Below are positions 21,489 to 32,559 of a DNA stretch of 64,000 nucleotides, one piece after another. The stretch spans positions 367,998,459-368,062,458 of the forward strand of contig OZ010793.1 of the NCBI GenBank assembly GCA_963932465.1. The letters are read 5' to 3'. Below the pieces are notes generated by a model. It did not search any database. It worked only from the letters and a program-made list of their open reading frames with translations, and was not told the origin of the DNA. The translations under genes were made by a program, and so were the position numbers. Each line of letters starts with the position of its first letter. Position 1 is the stretch's first letter. The DNA comes from Maratus speciosus (taxonomy: Eukaryota > Arthropoda > Arachnida > Araneae > Salticidae).

Positions 21489-21691
21489 CCCCTTGAGGGG
21501 CAAGTGATTGCGTTCCTGTAATGTTGAACTCACACCGAAATCTTTGAAAAATTCTATTTCAAAATAAGTAAAAGCAATTTTACGTCTTTTTTCCCCCAAA
21601 GTTAGAAAAGCTAAATTTAATAAAATTTTTCTGGTGAAAAACTTCATTAATCGTAGGTGGTATATAATATATACCGGTGCCCCTTAAGGGG
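21489..21691. mobile_element. TTAA-flanked MITE, 203 bp
   Basis: The element is flanked by TTAA at 21485-21488 and 21692-21695. The tips CCCCTTGAGGGGCA and TGCCCCTTAAGGGG are inverted repeats and are also individually palindromic. A related structure (CCCTTGAAGGG ... CCCCTGAAGGGTTAA) lies at about 22240-22457 inside the next inverted repeat. Confidence 0.65.
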
Positions 21692-21948
21692 TTAAGGCAC
21701 AATCCAGGAAAAAAAGAAATAAAAATTTGTGTCAAGCATAGCTCATGAAACGCTTTCCAACACTTTTCTAGCAGACTTTAATAATACTGCTGTTTAACAA
21801 GGTAAATAAGACACATAAGTAAACATTTTAGGAAGCATAACGCATTTCAGAACCAGATTTTAGCAATTACCGTGCATAGCCGGAAAAGTAGGTACTCGAA
21901 TTCTTTTATGGAGCCTTGTATTTGAGCTATAGATTTGTGTATATTTTG

Positions 21949-22946
21949 TATCTAACAAAAACATAGCTGTGAAAAAAGGGAGCCAAGTTCTGTAAAGACA
22001 ATGGCAAGAAAAGAAGTGATATCTAAGTGGGTGCCAAGTTCAAATAAAATTCACTCAAACTTACCTACAGAAGTATTATAGCATTTTTTAAATTGTTTAC
22101 AAATAAAAATTATTGATAGCATATTAATAATAAATCTAGAACTTGGCAAGTTTTTACCTACGAGTCATTTATTTTTATTAATGACATTATTATATCAAAA
22201 CTTGTTATTTCATGTTTGGAAGCCTTAATTTGAGTGAGCTCCTTTCCCTTGAAGGGTGGTGGGATAAAATATATCCCACCTAATTTAAACTACAAAATGC
22301 CACATTGACACTAGAATTCAGGACTAAAAAGTTTAATTTTATTAAATACGTGAAAAGAAGCTTTCAACCATTTTGAAATAAATTTGTTTTTAAATTCTGG
22401 TGTGATTCAATCATTTCAGCATGTCACGAATAAAAGCTCTTTGCCCCTGAAGGGTTAAAGGGGTGCAGTCTCTAGAGGGATGACCAAGAACAAGCGTAAA
22501 GGAATCTGTCTCTTTCTCAGGCTTTTTAATCTGTTTGCATTGAGGTTTCTGGGGGGTGGGTGCTAGAGTGATAACCAAAAACGAGCGGGAGTGTATCTAT
22601 GTATTTATTGGTTTATCAAATCTTTAACATGAGTCATTTGTTTATAATAATAACTATATTAATTTTTTTAATGACATTGTTGTTAATATTAACATCATCA
22701 TTTTATTAAGACATGAAATTGATAGGCATAACATTTATCAAAAACTTGCCAAGTTCTAGACTTATTATTAATATGCTATCAATAATTTTTATTTCTAAAC
22801 AATTTAAAAAATGCTATAATACTTCTGTAGGTAAGTTTGAGTGAATTTTATTTGAACTTGGCACCCACTTAGATATCACTTCTTTTCTTGCCATTGTCTT
22901 TACAGAACTTGGCTCCCTTTTTTCACAGCTATGTTTTTGTTAGATA
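21949..22946. repeat. 1 kb element with 210 bp inverted repeats
   Basis: The left arm (21949-22160) contains ATCTAACAAAAACATAGC, GGGAGCCAAGTTCTGTAAAG and GTGGGTGCCAAGTTC. The right arm (22736-22946) is its near-perfect reverse complement. The 575 bp centre holds a TTAA-type MITE remnant and G-rich AT spacers. The high identity of the arms implies recent insertion or gene conversion between them. No transposase is present and the superfamily is unknown. Confidence 0.8.
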
Positions 22947-22949
22947 TCA

Positions 22950-23420
22950 TTACTTTTTGTAAAGTTACAATATATTTAGACACTTTACTTAATGCTTTTT
23001 AATGTGTTTACATGTGACTATTTTATTCACCAAGCAACATTCAATTTTAATTTAAATTTTCTACAACAAACTATTTGGCTGTTAATTTGCGGCTGAAATC
23101 TATATTTCAATACTGCTACATTGAATGCATGTTTTGAAACGAAATGTATTGATTCGAAATTTTTATTGTTTCTGAAACAACAATTCCTATTAAATTCCTA
23201 TATTAAATTTTCCTATTAAATTTTCCAATTAAATATCCTATAGCTGGGCCTGCTTTTTTGCACTGAAAGTGAAAAATAAAGTTATGTGCTTATGCCACAC
23301 TATGTATCATTCATCCATGGGTGCCGGCAAAGAGGCAGCGAAGAGGAAGGACATTGCCTCTCCCTGAATTTTCAAATTTAACTAATTAAATATCCTTTTC
23401 TCTGATGATTTTGAAAATAA
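22950..23420. other. No gene recognised
   Basis: AT-rich sequence between two repeats. It includes a short direct repeat of CCTATTAAATTTTCC-type units near 23190-23240. Confidence 0.4.
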
Positions 23421-25105
23421 CAAGTGGGTAAGTGTGATCACAGATCGCACAGAGGGTTTCGTTTAATATTCTTTTCAAAACACTTTATCCTTTTGAAAAA
23501 TCTGTTAGTTCCACATTTCGCAACCAGGGGCGCAGTCTATTCTAAACAAACCTCTATCCGAGCGAAACTCAGTTTTACATACTATCCGTAGGTATATTAG
23601 TCGAGGGGATTGAGCCCATAGCACCGAGATAAGTAGGCGCCCCTGGCGGTAAAATGTGGAACTAAAATATGTAACGCTATGGTGCATAATATGAAAGAAT
23701 GGTCAAAGGTGTGTCGGCAAAAGTTGGAAAAGTGCTCCCCGGGTGAAAAGGGCGTGGAGGTTAGAAAAAGTGCTTAAAATACACAAGTTAGAGCCCGGAG
23801 GAGTAAATAATATAAGACTTTTTGAAAATTTTATGATTTGTCGTGTGGTCTGAGGTATTCAGCTATACGTATGCAAAAAATCATGTCTCCAACTTAATTA
23901 GGGGCTCCCTTAGAAAGAATTGCTTAAAATACATATGTGGTAGCTCAAAGGGTTGAGCGTAAGACTTTTTCAAGATTTTATGATTTGTCACCTGGCCTCA
24001 CGTGTTCTGCTATAATTATGCAAAATTTCAAATCTCCAATTTAATAAGGGGCCCAGTAAGAAAGAATTGTTTAAAATACGCATGTGGAAGCCCAAAGGGT
24101 TAAATGTACGACTTTTTCAAAATTTTATGATTTGTCATTTGATGTGTGTTCAGCTATAAGTATGCAAATTTTCACGCCTCCAACATAATTAGGGACTCAC
24201 TTAGAAAATATTGTTTAAAATACACATGTGAGAGCCCAAAGGGTTAAATGTACATTTTTTTCAAAATTTTATGATTTCTCGTTTGATGTGAGGTGCTCAG
24301 CTATAAGTATGCAAAATTTCACGCCTCCAACCTAATTAGGGGCTCACTTAGTAAGAATTGTTTAAAATACACATGTGGGAGCCCAAAGGGTTAAATGTAC
24401 GACTTTTTCAAAATTTTATAGATTTTCGTTTGATGTGAGGTGTTCAGCTATAAGTATGTACAATTTTATGCCTCCAACCTAATTAGGTGCTCACTTAGAA
24501 AGGATTGTTTAAAATACATATCTGAGACCCCAAAGGGTTAAATTTACAACTTTTTCAAAATTTTATGATTTGTCATTTGATGTGAGGTGTTCAGCTATAA
24601 GTATGCAAAATTTCACGCCTCCAACCTTGTTAGAGGCTCAGATAGAAAGAATTGTTTAAAATACACATGTGGGAGCCCAAAGGTTTAAATGTACGACTTT
24701 TTCAAACTGTTATGGTTTGTCATTTGATGTGAGGTGTTCAGCTATAACTATGCAAAATTTCATGCCTCCAACCTAATTAGAGCTCACTTAGAAAGTATTT
24801 TTTTAAATACACATGTGGGAGCCCAAAGTGTTAAATGTACGACTTTTTCAAAATTTTATGATTTGTCGTTTGATGTGAGGTGTTCAGCTATAAGTCTGTA
24901 AAATTTCACGCCTCCAACCTAATTAGGGGCTCACTTAGAAAGAATTGTTTAAAATACACATGTGGGAGCCAAAGGGTTAAATGTACGACTTTCTCAAAAT
25001 TTTATGATTTATCGTATGATGTGTGGTGTTCAGCTATAAGTATGCAAAATTTCAAGTATCCAACATGTATAGTATCTGAGAACGGGCTCTGTGACGGACA
25101 GAATA
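23420..25105 (-). repeat. Array with 146-147 bp period, copy 1
   Basis: About nine tandem units run from about 23790 to 25080. The GGGT landmark lies at 24097, 24241, 24388, 24535, 24681, 24828 and 24974, so spacings are 144, 147, 147, 146, 147 and 146. Each unit contains CACGCCTCCAACCTAATTAG, AAAATACACATGTGGGAG and TTTTATGATTTGTCGTTTGA. The non-array flank (23424-23700) and the GAACGGGCTCTGTGACGGAC end both match the inverted copy at 60520-62255. It belongs to a dispersed element with an internal array, not to a pure satellite. Confidence 0.85.
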
Positions 25106-25149
25106 TCTCAATTTGTTGATTTTCTGTAAGCAAGTAAACCCAGATAAAC

Positions 25150-25650
25150 CACCAGTAAGTAGATAGGTTTACAATAGAAGCCTATGGGAATTTGGCGAAA
25201 TATTAGAGATATCGCCAAGGTGACGTCACTTTTGGCGACTAATTTTGGTCGTCAAATTTGGCGATATATCGCCATGTTGGCGAGAAACTTGGCGGTATTT
25301 GGCAACAGAACAGAATCCCCTACTAGGGCAATTAAAATTTTGCCTAATAGACGTAAAGTAAAAATGGGCACCCCCAGGTGGGTAATTCATCAATTTTCAC
25401 AATTTTTTTATTTTTTTCCTTAGTTTTATAGTGTAAACAAACTTCGCACCAAATTTGAAGTCTGTAGCTGCAGTAGATATACGAGATCTTTTTGATGAGT
25501 GAGTCAGTCAGTCAGTCAATGGTAAAATTATCGATTATCAGACATTTTCAAATGTCATTATCTCGGAAACTAATTATGCGTTATTTATAAAATTTTGGAT
25601 TTTAGGTAATTAGGGTGGTCTTACTACACATTTCGTATAAGAAGTACGTA
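25150..25650 (+). repeat. Repeat with TTTGGCGA motifs and GTCA run
   Basis: The first half carries several TTTGGCGA/ATATCGCCA motifs in both orientations (25190-25300). The second half has GAGTGAGTCAGTCAGTCAGTCA at 25497-25518, then TTATCTCGGAAACTAATTATG and ATAAAATTTTGGATTTTAGG. The tetranucleotide run plus core layout matches several other families in this window. A GTGTGTC/GACACACTGCC hairpin-like stretch follows near 25720-25770. Confidence 0.5.
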
Positions 25651-25794
25651 GGTCTCATAGATTTTCAGTAGTAGAGCATTGAAATTTGACGAAAACAGCT
25701 CGAAATAGTTCATGTAAATAACACACGGCTATGTCAGGCGAACTTGGCTGACACACTGCCGTGTGTCTAGATAGTATGCTAAAATTTAGTTTAA

Positions 25795-26299
25795 CCCTTT
25801 ATCTACTGACGGTACTTAAAAGATCTATTAAAATAACTTGTTATAAAATTCATTTAATACATCGATTAGTTGTAATACAGTTTAGAATGAGTTATAGATA
25901 CATTACTTTATCTTGTACCAAAATCATTATTGATTACACAAAACAAAAATATTTTTAAAAGGATGATTTTTTTTTCTCTTTTTTTGCCTTTGCATCTTTT
26001 CAGCTTTCTTGGCGTTCGGGAGGGGGGGGGGGGGATTTTTCAATTCGGAAATATTTCTATATTTCTATTGTAAGAGCATTATATTTGTACATTTCCTAAT
26101 TCTACAAAATACTAAGAAAAATATCTAAAATAAAATATTTGAGTGGGTTTATAAATATTGCACTATAAATTCAAATTTAATTAATCCTTCTAAAATTTAT
26201 TAAATGATTTTATAAATCTTCTAATGTATTTTAAACAATTCACGAAAAATGCTTTAGAAGATAAAATTTTCATGAATTCATAATTCAATACATAAAGGG
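25795..26299. mobile_element. TTAA-flanked TIR element, 505 bp
   Basis: It lies between TTAA at 25791-25794 and 26300-26303. The tips CCCTTTATCTACTGA and, inverted, CCCTTTATGTATTGA match at 13 of 15 positions. An incomplete, inverted relative is at about 29480-29940, where GGTACTTATAAGTACCGCC precedes the tip. No transposase is encoded. It is probably a piggyBac-type non-autonomous element. Confidence 0.7.
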
Positions 26300-26447
26300 T
26301 TAATAAGAAAATATATAATAGGCTGAAAATTCACCTTCAGGAATTTCCATAAATAGATGGAAACACACTTGAATTATTTTATTCTTACAAATTTTTATAC
26401 ACGCTACATATTAAGCTAAAAATTAATTCAGACTAAAATACGCTTAA

Positions 26448-27168
26448 GGGGTCTCTGGACTCTTAAAATTGAAAAAAATGAAAAAAAAAGACCATTTTCA
26501 ACATTTAATATCTTAAAAATGTATATGATTTTAAAACACAATTTTTATTGGGATGAAATATATAAGTATGTTCTTTCATTTCATGTATTTAAAAAATTGC
26601 AAGATGCAGAAATAGCATGGGGACTCCAAACTGTCAGACATTCGACAAGCAAAAAATTGGTAGCAGGAGAACAAAATAAATTTTGCAACTAGAATGAAAA
26701 ATTTGGTGCCTAGTTGTACTTAAGTATGTAATAATTACCCTGAACCTAAATCGTTTTTATATTTTTAATACAAAGTTGTATTTATCTAACGCAAAATTTT
26801 GAAAATTTCAACAGTATAATCACCGAAAAAAAGTATTTTTCTGAACAATAAAAAGGAAATTTTAGGTTCGGATTATACAGACTAACATGAAACATATGTT
26901 TTGAAAATTTCATGAAACAATATTCAGAAGTTTTTGAGATACATTGCGCGTTATGACCAAAAACATCATTTGGAGAAAAATGACTTCAAAGTTTCCGAAA
27001 CGCCGCTTCAGCTATTGAACGAGTACAATTCTAAAAGCCATAACTTCTGTTCTAATGGGAATTTCAAGGAAACAATTATATCAAAATGTTCATAGAAAAG
27101 ATAGACATTTAACATCTAAAAAAATTAAAATTTCGAAAATTGTGAAGCTTTAAGAGTCCCGAGACCCC
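26448..27168. mobile_element. TTAA-flanked TIR element, 721 bp
   Basis: TTAA occurs at 26444-26447 and 27169-27172. Tips are GGGGTCTCTGGACTCTTAAA and, inverted, GGGGTCTCGGGACTCTTAAA. A related unoccupied host site is visible at 32930-32960 (CGCTTAAAACTACTGAAATC) against CGCTTAA...TTAAGGCAACTGAAATC here, so the TTAA duplication is directly confirmed. Partial relatives are at 28850-29205 and 33775-34400. No protein is encoded. Confidence 0.85.
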
Positions 27169-27233
27169 TTAAGGCAACTGAAATCCTACTTCCAGAAATT
27201 ATCATCCCTGGGACATCCACGTTAATAATATAT

Positions 27234-27606
27234 AAAGATTACAAGGCAATCCGAGTATATTTATGTACAAAAGAGCATGGATAGACGGCCAGATTGACAA
27301 GCAAACCGAAGTCACAAATGCTTTTCAATTATGTTCACTGTAAAAAAAGGACTAAAAAACGGAAATACTACTGGCAATCTAGACGCCAGTACTATTTCCG
27401 TTTTTTTACGGAATTTTTACGGAATTTTCCGTTTTTTTCAGAAAAACGGAAAATTTTCTGTAATTTATGGGTAAAAATTCCGTAAAAAAACGGAAATAGT
27501 ACTGGCGTCTAGATTGCCAGTAGTATTTCCGTTTTTTAGTCCTTTTTTTTTTACAGTGTTGGGAAGTGTTAAAAAGTGATCAATTCTGTGAACAAGTAAA
27601 AATTAA
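27234..27606 (+). repeat. Left member of a 145 bp direct repeat pair
   Basis: The sequence AAAGATTACAAGGCAATCCG through GATAGACGGCCAGATTGAC to AAGTGATCAATTCTGTGAAC is repeated directly at 28069-28213. This copy holds the MITE at 27336-27558 and the other does not. The two copies border the CCATTTGG element between them. Confidence 0.8.
27336..27558. mobile_element. CACTG-ended foldback MITE, copy C (223 bp)
   Basis: This is a nearly perfect hairpin with arms through AACGGAAATACTACTGG and CAATCTAGACGCCAGTA and a centre of short CCGT/ACGG repeats. Tips are CACTGTAAAAAAAGG and CTTTTTTTTTTACAGTG, flanked by TT. The sister direct repeat at 28158 shows the empty site (CTATGTTGGAAAG) against ATGTT-element-TTGGGAAG here, so a TT target duplication is directly shown. 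The interior differs from copies A and B. Confidence 0.88.
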
Positions 27607-27614
27607 TTTTTTTT

Positions 27615-28063
27615 TTAAATGCAATTTAACAAATTACAACAACCATTTGGAAAATGATTTTTTCAAAGACTAAAATTTAAGACATAAAAAATCGCACGGA
27701 GTTGATCATGCATTACGTACGCCATGGATTACATTTTTCGGTACTGTAAATTTTTAAACTTCTACGGAGCTGGTCGTGGTCATTATTACGTATGCCATGG
27801 ATTAAACATTAATATTCTATAATTCATTAATAGCTGTATCTCAATTTTTTTATGAGTTATTAATTTTTTTTTGGTAGTTTTTATTACTTTTTCGTCATAG
27901 TGGCAACAGAAGTATCCATCTCTGTTGAAAGTAAAGGGAAAATACAGATTACTGTATAGACCAATCAGAAAACGAATAAAATGCGGATTCAACCAATAAA
28001 AAGCTTCAGATATGTTTTTGATTTCTTATCCTGACAGAGGACAATAACCATTTTTCCAAATGG
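27615..28063 (-). mobile_element. CCATTTGG-ended TIR element, copy 2
   Basis: This is the inverted relative of 8941-9539. It shares AAATGATTTTTTCAAAGAC, GCACGGAGTTGATCATGC, TATCCATCTCTGTTGAAAG and the terminal CATTTTTCCAAATGG. It contains two tandem CATGGATTA...TACGTACGCC-type subunits, as copy 3 does. Confidence 0.65.
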
Positions 28064-28068
28064 TTAAT

Positions 28069-28213
28069 AAAGATTACAAGGCAATCCGAGTATATTTATG
28101 TACAAAAGAGCATGGATAGACGCAAATTGACAGGCAAACCGAAGTCACAAATGCTTTTCAACTATGTTGGAAAGTGTTAAAAAGTGATCAATTCTGTGAA
28201 CAAGTAAAAATTA
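28069..28213 (+). repeat. Right member of the 145 bp direct repeat pair, MITE-free
   Basis: This is the unoccupied copy of 27234-27606. It retains CTATGTTGGAAAGTGTTAAA intact and so gives the pre-insertion sequence for the CACTG MITE. Confidence 0.8.
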
Positions 28214-28395
28214 AATTTAAAAAATCAAAAAACCCGACTGCGTAAAAAGAGAACTAATTAGTTATTTCTCACCAATGTGAAACTATTTTTTTATGTTACT
28301 TACTTATTTTTTTTTATTTACTTGTATTGATGACTTTTAAGTTGGGTTCAATTGTTAGTTTCTATCTGTAAACACTCTTTTGATGAGGTCTATAG
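28205..28395 (-). repeat. Dispersed repeat, copy 2 (inverted relative of 6733-6915)
   Basis: It shares AAAAACCCGACTGCGTA, TTATTTCTCACCA and TTTACTTGTATTGATGAC with 6733-6915 in inverted order. The function and the class of the element are unknown. Confidence 0.6.
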
Positions 28396-28539
28396 ATGTC
28401 TATGAAGGTTAGAGTTGCAGTAAAGGTAGAGATCCTACCTACACAAATTCCAGGTTGCGTAATATTTAAACGGAGCTTCTGACTGTAAAATAGTCAATGA
28501 AACATCGTCTTCATTTTGAAAGACCTATCCAATGATATG

Positions 28540-28800
28540 TCACTTAATAGGGTGCATAAAAAAAAAATTTCGTCTCTACCGCCATTTTGGATTTTACGGC
28601 CGCCATTTTGAATTTATAAAAACAAAACCTAGCCTATAACCATCGGATGGTTAAGACGAATCGATAGAGACCTCATTCATTAAAATCCATCCAGCCGTTG
28701 GGATGTTTCGAGGGTATAAAGAAATCCACATATCCAGATACGCGTGAAACACATAACCCTTCTTGGCAGTCGGATAAAAATATTCACATAAAAAGATGTA
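28540..28800 (-). repeat. Dispersed repeat with AACGGCTGGATGGATTT core
   Basis: Two GCCATTTTGGATTT/GCCATTTTGAATTT copies lie at 28580-28615. On the minus strand, the segment around 28690-28660 reads CCCAACGGCTGGATGGATTT then TAATGAATGAGG. The sequence ATACGCGTGAAACACATAAC follows near 28740. It resembles a dispersed repeat common in invertebrates and carries the core shared by other families in this window. Boundaries are not defined. Confidence 0.5.
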
Positions 28801-28849
28801 GGTACCAATCGCATGGTATTAACGTATGTTTTAGCTAAATACAACTTTC

Positions 28850-29205
28850 TATTAAAATATAAAAATGCTCTAAATACAAATTTATTTAGGTTCAGGGTAA
28901 TTATTACAATCTGAGGTATAAGTAGGCACCAAAATTTTCATTCTAGTTGCAATATTTATTTTGTAATCCTGCGCGTAATCTGTTCTACCAATTTTCTGCT
29001 CGTCAAATGTCTGACACTTTGGAGCCTCCTGTAAATGCTATTTCTGCATCTTGCAATTTTTTAAATGCATGAAATGAAAGAACATATATTTTTCATCCCA
29101 ATAAAAATTGTGTTTTAAAATCATATACATTTTAAGATATTAAATGTTGAAAATGGTCCTTTTTCTTATTCTTTTTTTTTTTCGATTTTAACAGTCCTGA
29201 GTCCC
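28850..29205 (-). mobile_element. Half of the TTAA element related to 26448-27168
   Basis: The minus strand repeats the first part of 26448-27168 from the tip (GGGACTCAGGACTGTTAAAA, ending at TTAA 29206-29209) to AATAATTACCCTGAACCTAAA. The other half and its tip are missing. Confidence 0.65.
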
Positions 29206-29479
29206 TTAATATATCTATGTGATCAGAAATAACTTCTGGCTCGATTTATTGAGCTTTAAAATGTAAAATGAAAATTCCTAATTTGAACGACCTACTTAAA
29301 AACTCAGTATGGGCGCTTTAAATGAGTCATTATAAACGAAAAGTTAAATAACTTCAAAAATATTCTAGAAACAGCTTTGAAAATTCGTCTATATGGATAA
29401 AAAACAGTTAAAAACATACTAACAAGCATAGATTATGAAACTCTTTTCAACACATTCAGAATACTGTAACAAAACTTCA

Positions 29480-29940
29480 TCGTTTAATAGGATGAAAGAT
29501 TATGTCTAATTTAATAAATTTTAGAAGAATTTTAGAAGGATTGAAGGATTTAGAAGAATTAATTAAATTTGAATTTATAGGGATTTTGTGCAATATTTAG
29601 AACCCCACTCAAATATTTTATTTTAAATATTTTTCTTTGTATTTTGAATGATTAGGAAATGTACAAATATAATGGTCTTACAATAGAAATATAGAAATAT
29701 TTCCAAATCGAAAAATCCCCTTCCCCCCAACACCAAGAAAGCTGAAAAGATGCAAAGGCAAATGAAATCATCCTTTTAAAAATATTTTTCTTTGTGTAAC
29801 CAATAGTGCTTTTGGAACAAGATAAAGTAATGCATCTATAACTCATTCTAAACTGTATTACTACTAATCGATGTATTAAATGAATTTTATAACAAGTTAT
29901 TTTAATGGTACTTATAAGTACCGCCAGTAGATAAAGGGTT
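29480..29940 (-). mobile_element. Truncated relative of the TTAA element at 25795-26299
   Basis: The minus strand carries CCCTTTATCTACTGGCGG, then the same series of landmarks through CATCTTTTCAGCTTTC and TTTCTATATTTCTATTG to TTTATTAAATTAGAC. An open minus-strand stretch at 29652-30101 crosses this repeat and its neighbour; it is not a gene. Confidence 0.65.
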
Positions 29941-30290
29941 GTGTAATAGCACAAGTGAAAGCGCACTTCCAGCAATTTTCGCTCATAGAGAATAGTGTAA
30001 CCGAATTCTTTTGTGTGTCCCTGTAGATGAATGATAAATACTGTGCGTACCTTATTCAATAGTAAGCATCTTATAGCGCAATTCAGTGTTTTATATTTCA
30101 ATATGTTTTAAATAGTGAAATATCATTAAAATACACTGCAAACGTTTTTTCCTCACAGACTATGATGTAAAAGCACTCATTTGAGTGCCCCTGTCAATGA
30201 ATTATAAATGCTACACACTTCCTTTTTAATATCGAACATGCTATGGTAAGCCTCAATAACATATATGAATTAAATGGTAATCCGGCTATA

Positions 30291-30922
30291 CAGGGTGGTT
30301 CAGAACTATATGTCAAAAATGTAAAGGCAGGTAGAGGGGACCTAAATAAGATTTCGTATAGGAATGTAGGTGCGGAAATTTAGCGTAGAGGAAGCTGTTG
30401 AGTGACGCTGACTTTAATTGTCATTTCCAGCACAGATTTCCAGCAACACGCATCATTACATCAACGCGGAGCTTGCTGACATGCATTTCATGTATAGGCC
30501 TGCGCAAGGAAGTGACATCCAACGCACATCTAACAGCTCTCGATCTTGTCGAAGGACTATTCTCTGCTGTCCATAATACTGCTTCTTCCACTGCATGAAT
30601 TCTGCTCTATCTATCACGCCTCGAAGCGTAAAATGAATCACTCGCGCACAACTCCCGATGAAGACGCTCAAATGTTTTGGAGATGCAGAAGATTCCTACC
30701 CTGGAATCATTCCATGTACATCCTTTGAGCAACCGCTCCATTTCCTTGTACTCAAAATCAGAACGGAGAATGACGATTCAAGTCAGCGAAGCGCTTTCAT
30801 CCGCCTAACTCTACTCCCTCAACGCCGCATTTCTGCATCCACATTTCTATACAAAATCTGCTTATTTAGGTCCCCTCTGCCTGCCTTTACATTTCTGTGA
30901 CATATAGTTCTGAACCACCCTG
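30291..30922. mobile_element. TA-flanked element with about 65 bp TIRs
   Basis: Tips CAGGGTGGTTCAGAACTATA are inverted at both ends and continue with high identity to AGGGGACCTAAATAAG, about 65 bp in all, flanked by TA. TA targets and CAGGGTG tips fit the Tc1/mariner superfamily. The 500 bp centre is richer in GC and CpG than its surroundings and has open stretches on both strands (30398-30598, 30456-30671, 30658-30900), but none has a motif I recognise. Captured gene sequence or a decayed transposase are both possible. Confidence 0.8.
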
Positions 30923-30929
30923 TATTAAC

Positions 30930-31765
30930 GAGTGTTAGAGGACGGTCAGACAAGTCGAATTCATAAACACTTTTCAACTATATGTTGGAAAGTGTTAAAA
31001 ATATGTAGCAACAATTTCATCGGTGTTACAAGATAAAAAGTACTTTTTGATCTTATTTTGCGTATTCCTTCCTCTTTTGGGGAGTTTTAAACTATTGAAC
31101 ATTCACATTGGTTTTGATTATATGCATTTAAAGTTTGAAAAGTTGTTATTTTAAAAATTAGTAAGCTGGAAGGTTTGAAAATAGAATAGGTTGATGGAAT
31201 TGTATAAATTACCTCTTTTCCGCTGCTCTTTGATGTTCAGACGAAGAATAAAATTCGGGCACACCTTATTCAAATGATCTGATTTTTTTACCTTGTTTCG
31301 TTCTATGAAAGTGAAACGTGTTTGCACTATGTAATTTATTTCGTTACAGTGATGTTCAACTTTAGACCAATTGCGGACATTTGTCGAATATTCCATCAAC
31401 ATCTCTGTCAATGAGTGATTGAGAAGTGCGTTGTTTACAAACTTACTCGCTCTGACCCCTTACACCAATTCCCTAAATGATTGAAGCTTTTCCGGCATAT
31501 CTGTTGATGATCTAAATAGCATTTTTATCCCCTAACTGTATGTTTTTTAAAAATAAACTTGCTTTAAGGGGAAGTTCTTTGGTCTAAAATTTCCGTAATT
31601 TTTACGATATACTTTTTTTTTCAATCAAAAGGTATACCGCCTTCGGACTTTTTGTATTAAATTTATTGACATTTTAATTATATGTTTAAAATTTTTCTGT
31701 GTGTAAAAAAAAAATTATATTATGCCTTATGGTAGTCATTTGAATAAAACAGTCAGTTTGCCCTT
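30930..31765. other. AT-rich stretch, no gene recognised
   Basis: It contains a palindromic motif, AACACTTTTCAAC...GTTGGAAAGTGTT, at 30966-30995, also seen near 49446-49474. The minus-strand open stretch at 31151-31411 has no recognisable domain. Confidence 0.45.
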
Positions 31766-31769
31766 TTTT

Positions 31770-32420
31770 AGCTCACAGGCTATCAAAGCCTGAGAGCTAA
31801 TGTGCCCACAGGTTCTGTATGTATGTATGTATGTATGTATGTACGTAACACGATAACTTTTGATGGAAATATCCAATTTGCTTAAAAATTTGGATATAAG
31901 TTCATTCTGATAAGGCGCTTTCTTGATTAGTTTTGGGGATTCATTGATTAGGTATAAAGGGGGGAACTGGGGGATAATCCTCCCTTTAATTTAGATAAAT
32001 TGGGTTTTCTTGCAGAATTATCAGATTTGCTACAAATTTGGCATACCAGTTTATTTTGATAAGGCGCTTCCCTGATTAGATTTGGAGGTTCATTTGTTAA
32101 GTATAAAGGGGGAAACGGGAGTGTCCAATCCCCCTTAATTTAGATAAATGGGTTTTTCATGCAGAATTGTCTGATTTGCTTCAAATTTGATAGACCGGTT
32201 TATTCTGATTAGGTGCTTCCCTGATTAGATTTGGAGGTTCATTGGTTAAGTATAAAGGAGGGAAATTGGGGAAGATAATCCCCCCCCCTTAATTTAGCTA
32301 GATAGTTTTTTCTCGATTTCTTTATTTTTCGAGAGGCATTATTCTTTGAAATAAAAGTATAATATACAATTAGTGTGGATAGCCTGTGAGCTCAAGGCCA
32401 TCAGTTTAACTGGGCGCTTT
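31770..32420 (+). repeat. TIR-bounded tandem repeat family, copy with three units
   Basis: It has the same tips as 7039-7970 (AGCTCACAGGCTATC and ATAGCCTGTGAGCTC). A clean TATG microsatellite of about six units (31816-31843) precedes the core GATAACTTTTGATGG. Three tandem units follow, with CTGAT(A/T)AGG landmarks near 31908, 32057 and 32206. Confidence 0.75.
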
Positions 32421-32559
32421 TCTTTTTATTTATCTTTTGCGATTTTTAAAAAATATTTAATCAATGAAATAATTGTCATTGGTATAATCTCCAGCAAAAA
32501 TGATTAGCTTTCTTTTAAATAAACAAGAAAAAAAAAATCATGCATCAAACATAGATTAT

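Noticed and set aside
23790..25080. A CRISPR array, because of regularly spaced repeats
   Set aside because: The period is about 147 bp with similarity over the whole unit and no unique spacers, in a eukaryotic setting.
29652..30101. A 149-codon minus-strand open frame
   Set aside because: It crosses a truncated TTAA element and degenerate tandem sequence. The similar frame at 25761-25958 is the same repeat.
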